From positions 51,574,124 through 51,638,123 of the forward strand of contig OY743169.1 in the NCBI GenBank assembly GCA_963555705.1: a stretch of DNA of 64,000 nt, given 5' to 3'. This stretch comes from Ligustrum vulgare (taxonomy: Eukaryota; Streptophyta; Magnoliopsida; Lamiales; Oleaceae). The notes under the pieces were generated by a model. That model was not told where the DNA came from. It was given only the letters and a program-made list of their open reading frames with translations, and did not search any database. Below are positions 1 through 11,039 of this stretch, one piece after another (the stretch's first letter is position 1; the number at the start of each line of letters is the position of its first letter). The translations under genes and the position numbers were made by a program.

Positions 1-230
1 ACTCATGCGCATGATCATGCATATGTTACTTGCTGAGTGTTAGCTCATTTAGTTTTGCATTGTAGGCGTAACAATGCATGGATTAGAGGTTTTTACGAAC
101 TCTCAAATGACAGGATGATTGTGTATTGGGTACCTGACCGTGGTTCATGGGCCTCTCACCAGGGAAGCCTTAAAAAGGTCCAACTACTTTTAAATAATTT
201 TATCTAGTTTCATAATAGTTAAATATTTTA
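1..230. other. Noncoding, nothing recognised
   Basis: AT-rich sequence with no long open frame and no recognisable repeat terminus. It may be the edge of a feature that lies outside the window. Confidence 0.5.
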
Positions 231-406
231 AACCCCGTTTGGTCTATAGAAAGTTTTTGGTTTTTTTGGTTTTTTTGTGTTTTTTTATGGATGTGTGGTT
301 TAGATTGATTTGAAAAGTACAAAATTGTGTGTTTGACTAAGGATGGATGGTTGAGATTGAGTTTGAAAAAGTTTTGGTAAATATTCTTGACGGACCAAAC
401 GGGCTG
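231..406. mobile_element. Tourist-like (PIF/Harbinger-type) MITE
   Basis: A 176-bp noncoding element bounded by imperfect terminal inverted repeats: CCCCGTTTGGTCT at the left and GGACCAAACGGG at the right. TTA lies immediately outside both ends (228-230 and 407-409), the target duplication expected of PIF/Harbinger-type elements. The interior is T/G-rich without an open frame, so it would depend on a transposase encoded elsewhere. It shares its terminal CCGTTTGGTCC core with the element at 4509-4671, so both belong to one family. Confidence 0.75.
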
Positions 407-409
407 TTA

Positions 410-770
410 AATAGCAAATTCCTGACTATCTTCCCCTATCCTCTCTCTGTAACCTGTTTTAAACAAATATTTTTATATCAACTACTAACTCTAAAGTTTT
501 TATATTATAATTAGTTTCTTTTGTTTTGTTCTAAATTAAATTACAACTGATATTTCAGAGAAAAATACTTATTTTTAATAATGTCCAATTTTGCTTTAAA
601 AATAAAAGTTCAAATTTATATTTAGAACGGATGGATAAAATACTATTTTATTCGTTTAAAAACTCAAAATATGACGGGAAAATAAATAAATGAATTAAAA
701 TTGGAAATGAATTTGGGCGCCACAGAAAGTAAATATATTACCTTAATTTTTAGAGTCTAAGCTCTGATAC
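410..770. other. AT-rich noncoding spacer
   Basis: Very AT-rich sequence with no credible open frame, repeat boundary or RNA signature that I can see. Confidence 0.5.
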
Positions 771-804
771 AAATGTACATAGCAATAGTAGCTACGAACC
801 TCAT

Positions 805-1066
805 ACAAGATTGACAACACTTTTGCCCCGCCCCACGAGGCGGTTCCAGCGACCAGGGAGAGTCCCGAGTCTGGGGAGGGTTTGGACACCCCAAACCGAA
901 CTCATCCAGAACAAAAAAATTAATAAAAAAATAAAAAAATACAGAAAAAATAAAAAAAATTAAACGGGGAGACATGGTTGACCCACCCGGGTTTGTAATT
1001 GAAAAAATTTGCAGGGCAGGGCAAGGGTCGGGAGTACCTGACCCAAACCGGCCCCGTTGCCATCAC
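805..1066 (-). mobile_element. GC-rich DNA-transposon relic (tentative)
   Basis: An abrupt GC-rich stretch in AT-rich surroundings. Read on the minus strand its right end begins GATGGCAACGGGGC; on the plus strand the left end reads GATTGACAACACTTTTGCCCC, so the two ends are weakly inverted copies. Plant genomes hold many short nonautonomous elements with a GATGGCAACGGGGCGGG-like end. I could not define a clean target duplication, so the class (possibly hAT-like) and limits are uncertain. Confidence 0.35.
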
Positions 1067-1294
1067 TAAGCCAAGAAATTCAAGAACCAACGTTTAAAAA
1101 CCGATTAAAAATTATTGAATCAAGAAACCAACACAATCAACCGATATGCCGACCTCTTGAGTACAAGAATTATAAACCTCACCCGAATTATTTGAATGCC
1201 AATCTCACAAAGTTCGAATTAGTTTAACAAAGAACAATGTTTGAAAGCAAATATGTCTTTCGTATTATAATCTCCAAATTGTGTAGTCTATATA

Positions 1295-2990
1295 TCTATA
1301 TTAAAATAGAAGTACCGTCACCAAAATTCGCTCATAGTTTTCCGTAAAAATAACTTTTTAAATCTGAGTTTTTTGACCAAAAAAATATTGAATTATATGT
1401 TTTAGCAAGTATCAGTATTATGGTACATGTGCCATTAATGATGCTAGCATCCGTGTTATGCTATTAATGACATCAAGATGTTATTTTTTTAATGTATATA
1501 AACTACTTTTTTTTGTTTTATAACAATTATTATTCTTTTGATAAATATTTGATTATTTAATGTCAAAAAATATGCAATATGATCGAAGATCTAAACTAAA
1601 AGTTTAATACAAGCTAACAAGTGAGATCAAAGTATAAACATATTGTTCGTAACATCGTCTCAAGGATTACAGGTAAAATATTTACTTTATATTTTTTACT
1701 TTTCCTCAATATCCCATTCATTTCAAATTATATCATTTAAGTCCTATAATATTATTTATAATTTGTTAACTAACACAATTTAGTCATAGATGATTAATAT
1801 CAGTTCAAGTTGTTTTTCTTATCAAACTAAAAAAAATAAAAAATATGTATGATTTTTCTAAGTTCAATTAAGTTGTGTTAATTTCTACAACTTCATATTT
1901 CGATCAATTCATTCGTCTTTGACATTACTTTTATTTATTTACTGATTATGCTCATTTTTTTTATTTTTAACATTATAAATCTAAACAGCTACAATATTAC
2001 ACACACACAATTATTCATATAATCTTTATTAAACAATTGATCGGCCAACAATTTTTATGAAATAATAAAATGATAATGTGACAATATGAATAAAGAAACT
2101 GTCAATACGATGAAAGAAGAACTAATTAAAGAGACAATATTTACTAGAATTAATGATTAATTTTGAGGGTTATTATTTATATTTCATGTTAATCAAAAAT
2201 ATTTGGACAAATAATTTTATTTACTCTACATAATATAAGTTTGAAAAGTTGCATCGTTTAATTTAAGTTTGAACAATTGTTCGAAATATTTTTTGTTATA
2301 ACAACTTCCATGAATTAAAAGGGTGCGAGCAACCACAAACTGTAAAAACAATGTATTATTTAAAGAGGTTTTTCGAAATTTGTGAGAATTCTAATTTATT
2401 TTTATTTCAAGCACTCATTGACAGTTTGTATCGTTGATAAAAATCAAATTGTGTGTTCAAACATTTTTTTTTTTCATATTTTTTACTGATATTTACAGTA
2501 AATAAATAAATGATTGGTCTAAAATCTGAAAAATGACCAGAACATGTAGTTGCTGTAAAAGAACGTTTTTTAAAATAAATACAGAAATCCTATAATAAAT
2601 ATAGGACAAAAGTATTAAAATGTAAAAACTATAAGTAATCCTGTAGTATTAAGTTTTGTTTTTTGCTTCTTCACAAATTATTTTCTCTCTGGATTGTATG
2701 ATTATTTAAAATCGTGTATTTAAATGATTAATTAATAGGATTATTGTCTTATATTTGTCGAATACTTTAGTATTATTTATTATTAAAGTATTAAGTAAAA
2801 TAGTAAAGTTTTCGACAAAATAGTATAGTATTGAATTTATAATATAGTAACTAAATTTAAAAGAAAAGTGTCGACACATTCTATTAGAAATCAAATTTGT
2901 ATTTTCAGTGACACCGAATTTATTCACCAATTTTAAACATATTTTGCATGAGACAATATTCGTGCATCGCACATGTGATGCATTAGCTAA
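1295..2990 (+). mobile_element. Candidate non-autonomous Helitron
   Basis: The left end reads TCTATATTAAAATAGAAG directly after an A, like plant Helitron 5' ends (TC start, insertion between A and T). Near the right end (2963-2982) a short hairpin with arms TGCATC and GATGCA is followed by CATTAGCTAA, like the hairpin plus CTRR that closes a Helitron, although the final CTAG appears mutated to TTAG or CTAA. The 1.7-kb interior is AT-rich with no RepHel reading frame, so it would be a non-autonomous copy. No terminal inverted repeats or target duplication are expected for this class. Confidence 0.4.
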
Positions 2991-3078
2991 AAGTTAAAAT
3001 GAAAGAGCCTTTATATAGGCAACAAATATAAAATCCTACTCTACTAAGGAAACTAGAATAACAATCCAATCTAATTGG

Positions 3079-3109
<31 letters not shown>

Positions 3110-3428
3110 ATCCAAATCTAATAAGGAATCTAATTAATATAACCATTTTATAACAGTAAGAGTTGAAATTGGAAAATTCGGACTTGATGACTAAAGTTAA
3201 CTCAACTAGAATTATAAAATAACAAAAAAAAAATTTATTATATATAAAATCTTGCGAAATTGCACTCCAAATTTATCAAGCGATTACTTGGTTTAATGTG
3301 GGTGCTATCACTTGGCAAGTGTCTTTCAGGTTCTTTCATTCAACCTTGGTCGTGAGCGATTGCCTTGTTTTCATGGAAAGTGGTTGCAGTTCTTGTCCTG
3401 TGGCTTTCCTCTTCAATTGCTTATTGAC
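2991..3428. other. AT-rich spacer with 30-A tract
   Basis: Noncoding spacer. It contains an uninterrupted run of 30 adenines at 3079-3108. The run could be the tail of an old retroposed insertion or simple slippage; no SINE or LINE body is recognisable next to it. Confidence 0.6.
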
Positions 3429-3638
3429 CTATTTCGATTCCTGTCTCAAATCCAACACGAAATTCGCTTCTTTAGTTTCCAAGATTGTGGTTTTGTCCAT
3501 CGTAGCTTGAACAAGTAGTCTCGTCACTTCATTGATCCTCTTTACCCCCAACCAAGCTATAGGTCCTTCTTTCATGATCAACGGTTCTTTGCTTGGACTT
3601 GGACTTGTATTCAGACTTTTGTTCGGGCTCTTGATCAC
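3429..3638 (-). pseudogene. Possible Ty3/gypsy polyprotein remnant
   Basis: A 69-residue minus-strand frame containing EGPIAWLGVKRINE followed by a helical LVQATMDK stretch. This resembles the 'GPITRSRAKR' linker found at polyprotein joints and tails in many plant Ty3/gypsy elements. It starts with a Met but has no recognisable catalytic domain, and the flanks are noncoding. It could be a coincidental frame. Confidence 0.25.
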
Positions 3639-3639
3639 A

Positions 3640-4508
3640 TCACCCTAGGTTTTTTATTTTTTCTTCCTTGTTTTCTTCTCCATTTTTCTTCTCCGAATCA
3701 TAAATTGTGGAACTTTTTATGACCTAGGAAAAGTCCTTATATAGAGTTTTAGGTTATTTGAGGTTGTTTCATGAAAAGGATCTAAAAATAATCAACGAAA
3801 AACAAACAAAAAAAGAGTACTCAACATAGAACAAATTGGACAAACCCAGTTTGCCGCTGTTTGCATTGCAACAATCAATTGCGAAAAAAATGGGCTTACT
3901 AAGAGTCTCAATTTTCAATCATTTTTTTTTCTATATAGTTAAAAAGTTTGCAAGAGGAATTTTATATCGATGGAGGAAATAACAATGTCCATGAAGACGA
4001 ATTCTTTCCTTGAGCCAGTCGTTCTCGGTTCTATTGGCAAGCAGAATTCCTAAAAGAATAGTGGGTTCCCTTCTTTCATGTTTTAATGCCTTCAAGTAAT
4101 CAAAAGCACATGAAGCAGGAAGTCGAATCAGAATAGAATGAATGTGCAAGGAGAATCTTTTCTTTCCTATAAGTTGTGATTTGTTGAACCTAACTACGTT
4201 GGAACCTTGATAACCTAGAACATGCCAATAACTCAAAATTTAAAGCTAAGCTAAAACTTGAAAATCGACATAGGTAAATGATAGAAAATTAGGTTGCTCT
4301 CAGTAACCATTTATTTATAGTCCCAGACTCGACTTTATGCAACGATCCCTCCAAAACAACGATCTCAATGGTGGACTTAGTAGTAGGGAAGTCATTTATA
4401 TAATACTTCATTGTTGGTAGTCTTCTTTGAGTTATCCTTTGTTATTATTACAACTCAATTGTATACTACGGAAACACTTGAGCAATTGTGAAGGTTCTAG
4501 ACCACTTA
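3640..4508. other. Noncoding, unassigned
   Basis: Mostly noncoding. A minus-strand frame of 101 codons at 3931-4236 has no recognisable domain and no neighbour that would explain it, so I do not call it a gene. Confidence 0.4.
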
Positions 4509-4671
4509 GAGGCCGTTTGGTCCATCAAGAATTTTTACCAAAAATTTTCAAACTCAATCTCAACATCCATCTTTGGTCAAGCCCACAATTTTTTACTTTT
4601 CAAATCAATCTAAACCACACATCCAACAAAAATCACAAAAACCAAAAAAATTTCATGGACCAAACGGCCTC
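4509..4671. mobile_element. Tourist-like MITE, perfect 15-bp TIRs
   Basis: A 163-bp element with perfect 15-bp terminal inverted repeats (GAGGCCGTTTGGTCC and its complement) and TTA duplications on both sides (4506-4508 and 4672-4674). It has no coding capacity. The TTA target and terminal sequence fit PIF/Harbinger-derived Tourist-like elements, and it is a relative of the 231-406 copy. Confidence 0.85.
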
Positions 4672-4939
4672 TTAGACTACAATTTAGCCAAAAAATGCTC
4701 CAATTTGAAGTTATAAAAAAGTACTTGATCTCTATCTTTAAATGAGGTAGCACTAATGGCGATTGATCTTAAGTCTATCCCGAATGCTTTGAATAAGATA
4801 AGCAAGATTCACAATCATAGACATAATCCTGCGCAAAAGAGGACATGCCTCTCTACTCTTAATATATCTTAGCGAGGAAGACTTCTAAAATGCTTTGAAA
4901 GAAGTCCACAAAGAAGTATATGGAAACCACAATCGGGGG

Positions 4940-6165
4940 GCAGGCCCTTGCTCACAAAATATTGTTGTAGGCTATTATGGGAAAAGTCTGAAATGAGATT
5001 TATTGAGTTTGCCGAAAGATGCGATAAGTGTCAAAGACTTGCTCCGCCTGAAGAGCTGAGTTCAGTTGTAAGCTATTGGCATTTTGCTAAATGGGAAATA
5101 GACCTAATAGGCCTTATACCTATCGAAAAAGGAGAATTGAAGTTCACTATAATGGCAACAAATTATTTTTGACTTTGGAATTCCTCACTCAATCTTCATA
5201 GACAACGACAAGCAATTTGACAACAAGAGGCTTAGAGAGTTCTGCGACAAACTCAACATAAAACATAAATCATTTCTCCGCTCCTAATCATCCTCAAGCC
5301 AATGGCCAAGCTGAAGTGTCAAAGGTTTGCTCCGCCTAAAGAGCTGAGTTCAGTTGTAATCTATTGACATTTTGCTAAATGGGAAATAGACCTAATAGGA
5401 CTTATGCCTATCGAAAAAAGAGAAATGAAGTTCACTATAATGACAACAAATTATTTGTCGCTTTGGAATTCCTCACTCAATCTACACAGACAACGACAAG
5501 CAATTTTACAATAAGAGGCTTAGAGAGTTCTGTGACGAACTCAATATAAAACATAAATCATTTCTCCACTCCTAATCAACCTCAAGCCAATGGCCAAGCT
5601 GAATAAATTAAAAAATAAATAAATAAAATTACTTTAAAAGTAAGATATAACGAACTCAAAGGGGTCTAGGCAGAAGAACTACCCAATGTGTTGTGGTCAT
5701 ACAGGACAACCACAAGGACCAACTCTGGAAAAATACGATTATCCCTTGCATTTGGAATGGAGATAATCATTCCAGTAGATATAGAAGTCCCATCCTATCG
5801 AACTCTTCTCTTCAATGAAGAACACAACAAAGAGTCTCTCCTAGCAGGACTTGACCTTTTGAAGGAAAGAAGAAACATTTCAGAACTCAAAAATGTCATA
5901 TATAAGCAAAGGAGCTAAATTTACTGCAATAGCAAAGTTCGAAGAAGTGATTCCTAGACATGATATTTTGTCCTCATAAAGATCTTTTAGCTACAAGAGA
6001 ATCCAATGTTGGAGCCTTTTTTCGAACTAGGAAGTGCCATATAAGGTAATAAAACTATTGAGAAATGGCACATATGAACTTCAAATCTCAGAAGGAACTC
6101 CTCTCTTACATCCTTGGAACTCCGAACATCTCAATTTATATTACAAGTAGCAAAGGAAAGCCAAT
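4940..6165 (+). pseudogene. Ty3/gypsy integrase region, decayed
   Basis: Remnant of the integrase end of a Ty3/gypsy polyprotein. The frame at 4948-5172 carries the second half of the H2C2 zinc-binding domain (CDKCQRLAPPEEL) followed by the start of the catalytic core (KWEIDLIGLIP, where the intact motif has the first catalytic Asp). A stop follows at 5172. The frame at 5688-5918 keeps the end of the core and what follows (VLWSYRTTTRTNSG..PLSLAFG-like), and 5990-6160 keeps traces of the post-core segment (YELQISEGTPLLHPWNSEHLN). A 288-bp direct duplication (5028-5315 and 5316-5603) breaks the core further. Reverse transcriptase and gag are not seen upstream. Not functional. Confidence 0.75.
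5028..5603 (+). repeat. 288-bp direct tandem duplication in integrase
   Basis: Two adjacent copies, 5028-5315 and 5316-5603, both starting GTGTCAAAG and ending CCAAGCTGAA. They differ by scattered substitutions, so the duplication is old. The unit covers the zinc-finger end to mid-core of the integrase. Confidence 0.85.
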
Positions 6166-8261
6166 TTTTATTGAGTCCCATTGTACGTATCTTTTTGTAT
6201 GCTTTTGATCATAAAAATAAAAAATCTTCTATTAAAGATTCACTCTCCAACAGCTGAATCCCTGAGTTTGGCACTTAGGAAGACAAACTATCTCCCTAAG
6301 GTCAAAAAACTCAACAAAGAGCAAAAACCTGACCTAAGGTTTGGTGCAATAGCACAACAAAGCTCTACGGGAAGAGAAGAGTTCCAAATATTCCTAAAAT
6401 CCCCATGAGAGGATAAAGAACTCTCAAGGAATGGAAGTGTTGTACACTTGAAAGGGGGGTTTTGCAAGCCAAAAAGTCTCTACAGATGAGATACAAAATG
6501 ATAACCTTAATGCAGGATAAGCATATTTTATACAATTATTTGGATACTAAAATTAGGATTTTATATAGTCATTTCAGAATAAATGACATTGATTTAGTTG
6601 TTATTTGCATATATTTCAGTTTTATCTCATAGTGGAGAAAATATTGTAATTAAAGCAAATAGATAGGACTTTGATAGTAATTTTGACTGAAGTGGAAAAA
6701 GTGGTGGTCTTGGAAGCAAATTGTGCACTAAGTGGAGCTAAATTTGGAAGAGATCGAAAGATCAAGGTTTTAATTGAAGAAATCAAGAGTTGGATGCCTT
6801 AATCGAGAGAATTCAAAAGTTCAAGGATTAACGAAATTAGGAGATATGTACTAATGCACAAATTCAAATAAGTGACTAACTTGGAAGAAATCGAAGTTGA
6901 AAATTGTAGGGAAAATCGAAGAACCACGTGATCACGAGCTGGACAATAGCACGATCACAAGGTGAATTAAAATCATTTATTAGCCAAAACAGTATACGCA
7001 TGATCGAATAATGAAAAAAAATCTAGTTACCCATAAAGATTTTGTATCCTCATTTTACAAAAATCTTCATATATACAAATTTAGGGGTTCTTCTACACCT
7101 GTACATGCATTATTACACACCAAGCTTTGGGAGAATATTTCTTGGAGTTCTTCATCAATTCAAGATACGCAAGGCTCATGATTGAAGATTTCCTTCAACA
7201 ATGAGATTTCTTTGTGATCTAGGTGATGAATTTCATATTTTATGGATGTTTATCATTTATGATATATCTAGGCTAAGCTTTTCATAGTGTTAGGATAATG
7301 ATAAAGTCTTAAACTCATATTTTTATGCTTTAGTTTATTTAATTTAATGATAACTGGTATCTAAGCGATTAATTCAAATTTTGTTAATCTATAATTATAT
7401 GCGCGTTGATTATATGATGTTTGTGGCGTTTTCCAATGTTCGAAAGAGTAGGAAATCATTAGAATTGAATTAATTGTCATAAAGTTTGATAGGGATAGAA
7501 ATATACCACTATGCTTTATGTGATCTTAAATTGTTCATGAATATTTTATGCTTTCTTGTGTGTTTGCATTCGTCATAGAAATATAGATCGGTCACATATA
7601 GGAATATGTTTAATTCTTGTTCAGAAGAGAGTTTTATACGTTATAGGAATATTGATCTTCATCCATATACCTTGTCATTAATTATGAAAACCAATGTGTG
7701 AAATTCAGGGAATGAGATGGATTCTAAATCCTAGTACTACATTCACATACATTACATACACAAATCTTGCAATTTTGCTGAGTTTAATTGAACTTGATAA
7801 TTTTAGATACTTTGGTGTTTTTAGTTTTCTTAGGTAATTCACAATACAACAATTTGATTTTACTTGTTCCAGTTAATGCTAATAATCTAAAATAATAAAC
7901 CATCTCAATCCTTGTAGGTACGATACTTGAACTCACGATCCATTTTATTACTTGTACGGTCTGTACACTTTCGGTAAGGAAAACACGCAAAAATGCCCAA
8001 ATAAAAAGTGCACAATAAGGTCAGTAGATCCTGTAAAAGGTCAGGCCTAAGCAAAACCTAAAGTATAAACCTGATCCAACGAAAGTATCAGAAGGATCCA
8101 AAGGACTAAAAAGGTCCTAAAAAGATAAAACTAAAAACTCAAAAACTTTTCATAGAATTCAACACTCCAAGGACTCAGACTAATGAGTTCAGTGTATCAG
8201 ATTGGACAAATGCATGCTTAAAAGAGCTCCAAGTTATGATTCATTTCAATTAAATTGGTAC
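6166..8261. other. Downstream of gypsy relic; possible PPT and LTR
   Basis: Noncoding. A purine tract at 6451-6459 (AAAGGGGGG) lies where the polypurine tract of the preceding gypsy relic would be, so the sequence after it may be decayed 3' LTR. The stretch around 7910-7990 (GTACGATACTTGAACTCACG and following) looks like the end of plant gypsy LTRs. I could not pair two LTR copies or find target duplications, so limits are not given. Confidence 0.35.
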
Positions 8262-8341
8262 TTAGTTAAAATTATATTGAAGTGTTGAGGAATGCTCATT
8301 ATTAGTTAAAATTATATTGAAGTGTTGAGGAATGCTCATTA
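8262..8341. repeat. 40-bp tandem duplication
   Basis: Two perfect or near-perfect 40-bp copies (8262-8301 and 8302-8341) beginning TTAGTTAAAATTATATTGAA. Noncoding. Confidence 0.9.
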
Positions 8342-9511
8342 TAGTTCAGAGAGTATAATTATCACATGTGAAAACTATAATAACTACAATAACAATATAC
8401 TTTAACAAAAAGATATTTTCATTATAAAAATAGTACAAGGAGGCTTACTTGATATCCCAAGACTAATTAACCAATAGGGGGTTGAATTTGGTTTTATAAA
8501 ACTTTTTTGATAAATAAAATTAAGCTTAAAACCAATGATTCAATTGTAAACACTAAGTGTTATAGAAAGTGTAAATTAACTAAATGATCGAGGTAGAATG
8601 CTATAAAAGTGTAAATTCAATAAATGAAGTAATTGTAACACCTAGAGACAATATTGCACAATATGAATTAACAAACAATAATAAGTGCAATGTAACTAAA
8701 TCAAAGGGAGAAGAAGATGCAAACGATATTTTAAGGAGGTTCAATCTTCGTCCTCCATAACCAAGCTCTCCATCATGAGCAAGGTTAAATCCACTATAAT
8801 AGTAACTTACAACAAGGAGTATTAATCCTTAAGTGACTTACAACAAGGAGTACCTTTCCTTAACAATAATCGAGTTTTCAAAAGGCTCTCGAAACCGTAA
8901 GATAGAAAATGATAAATTTACAATTGAGTAAAACTCTCTTAAACATATGATACAATCGAATCAAGCGTATAAAGAGTTTTGAGTAAAACTCAAGTGTTTT
9001 GTTGAAAATACTTTGATAAATAAAAATATGAAATATGTAAGATCTTTGAATAAAAACTTTCAACCAATAATCTCTCTTAACAAGTAATACAAGTTAAGTA
9101 TGAAGAGAAATTTGTACTTTAATAAAAGTGTTTGGTAAAGAAGAACTATTGTAAATAAGAAATGATAATAATCAAACTTGGGAAGTTTTCTTGCCAACTT
9201 GGAATCTTTGATGGAATAGATGAAGTATTTAATAGATTAAGAGATTCCTTTATAATCAATGAAATAGAATTTAATACAATGTAGACTCAATGATTTTCTC
9301 ATTCAATTTCTCTCATAAATGCTCTTGTAAGTTGGTTGGATTGAATGCAAGAGAGAAGACTATTTATAGAACAAATTTTGCACATACCGACTTTTGTGGT
9401 CGACCTCAAAATACCCGTTATGAGAAAATAGCCCCTGGAGTTCAAAATAGTCAGTGCAGTAGACCTCTATTGAGATGTGATCGACTTGTCTGATAGCATT
9501 ACAAAAACTTA

Positions 9512-10203
9512 AAGCCCCGTTCTCTTTACTGTTTTGAGCCCTTTTTGAGTTTTCGAATTTTGGAAATATCGAAAATCGGTTCACTTTGCCCATTTTCAGA
9601 AACGCGTTTTCCAAAACACCAAAAAAATATAAAGGAAACTCAAAAAGGGCTTATTGCGTTTTGGATATTTTGTGTTAAAAAGTCCAAAACGACCAAAACG
9701 CGCGTTTTTTTATTTTTTGTTCTTTTTTTGTAAATGTGAGACACTTCCTTCACTTGAAATTCTTATATTATTTTGCCATTATATATAGATCCATGTTAAG
9801 ATTTTTTTTTTGTAATTTATTTATTTATTTATTATTATTATTATTATTTAATTGTGAGACACTTCCTTCATTTGAAATTCTTATATTATTTTGTCACTAT
9901 ATATAGATCCATGTTAAGATTATTTTTTTTTATAAATTATTTTTATTTTTATTTTTATTTTTTTAAAAGTGAGACACTTCCTTCACTTGAAATTCTTATA
10001 TTATTTTGTCATTATATATAGATCCAAGTTAAGATTTTTTATTTTTATTTTTTTGTAAAATTTTTTTATTTTTATTTTTATTTTTATTTTTTTGTAAAAG
10101 TGAGACACATCATTCACTTGAAGTTATTATATTATTTTGCCATTATATATAGATCCATTTTAAGATTTTTTTTTTTTTTAAATTTTTTTATTATTTTTTT
10201 GTA

Positions 10204-10235
<32 letters not shown>

Positions 10236-10630
10236 ATGTGAGACACTTCCTTCACTTGAAATTCTTATGTTATTTTGCCATTATATATAGATCCATGTTA
10301 AGATTTTGTTGGTATGGGGTTAAATTTTTGTTTAGTTGAAACAATATTAATAATGAATTTATTGACATAGAGAACTAATTGATTTATTAACATTAAAATT
10401 AATGTAATTCAACAAATCAATCATTTTTTACATATAAAGTATCACAAAATAAATATATAAAAAAATTACAAAGTAAACGCATTTTTCAGTTTTCTATTTT
10501 TGAAAACAGTTTTCCAAAATCACAAAGAGAACATGTTTTCAGCAATCCCAAAACAAACAACCAAAATCCAAAATTCAAAACAAAATTCACAACTCAAAAT
10601 CCAAAATTGAAACACAAAGAGAACGGCCCC
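9512..10630. mobile_element. Nested TTA-flanked MITE-like element, 1.1 kb
   Basis: The left end AAGCCCCGTTCTCTTT and the right end AAAGAGAACGGCCCC form terminal inverted repeats, with TTA immediately outside on both sides (9509-9511 and 10631-10633). This is the target preference of PIF/Harbinger elements. There is no transposase frame. The interior is mostly a tandem array (9736-10304), and sub-terminal segments rich in CCAAAA/TTTTGG make a second, looser inverted arrangement. Its insertion splits the Copia-type LTR. Confidence 0.75.
9736..10304. repeat. Five-copy tandem array, 115-138 bp period
   Basis: A conserved segment of about 68 bp starting GTGAGACACTTCCTTCACTT and ending GATCCATGTTAAGATT recurs at 9736, 9854, 9969, 10100 and 10238. 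The copies are separated by variable T-rich or ATT-rich linkers, including an (ATT)n run around 10205-10235. Conserved blocks with variable simple-sequence linkers suggest unequal exchange or slippage in the linkers. Confidence 0.9.
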
Positions 10631-11039
10631 TTAGTATTTCAAATGTTTTGATCAAAGTTGATTTTGCTAAGTTTGGAAAATATTTTTATCTTTGAAAATG
10701 TTACTTGAGCTTCTGAAGTGTATTGTCAACTATTGATCCATTAACCTTACATATGAATGAAAATCAATTTGTAAATGTTCAATTCTTTGTAGGCTTCATT
10801 GCTTGGCCTTCATGCTATCATGCTTCGCGTGTCCTTTCTCGAATGTAGCTCTTTCTTCATTTTTGAGGATGATTTGTACTTATAATACTTTTGGAGAATG
10901 CTTATACATGAGATGTGCACATTAGTATACAAGATAAACTTATTTTTTATAATCAAAACTATAGGATTAAGTCAGTCATAGGTCATCACTACTAAGGCGT
11001 TACAAGAAAATCATAAAAATAAAATATAAGTGTTTATAA

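Larger units (their letters stand above)
8450..10988 (-). mobile_element. Copia-type solo LTR copy 1, interrupted
   Basis: Diverged second copy of the LTR family seen at 19543-21323. Shared landmarks on the plus strand are the start (TGATATCCCAAGACTAATTAACC versus TGTTAACCCAAGAGTAAACTAACC, written here as alignment notes), the ACAACAAGGAGTA repeats, CGAGTTTTCA-AGGCTCTCGAAACC, and the end CATAGGTCATCA. Read on the minus strand it starts TGATGACC with GATTATAAAA-type sequence, typical of plant Copia LTRs. Flanking 5-mers TTACT (8445-8449) and CTACT (10989-10993) may be a mutated target duplication. No internal region or second LTR is present. About 1.1 kb of its length is the nested element at 9512-10630. 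Confidence 0.65.

Noticed and set aside
757..975. 72-codon minus-strand frame
   Set aside because: Overlaps a GC-rich transposon relic and an A/T tract; no domain.
3931..4236. 101-codon minus-strand frame
   Set aside because: No recognisable motif; could be transposon remnant but nothing supports a gene call.
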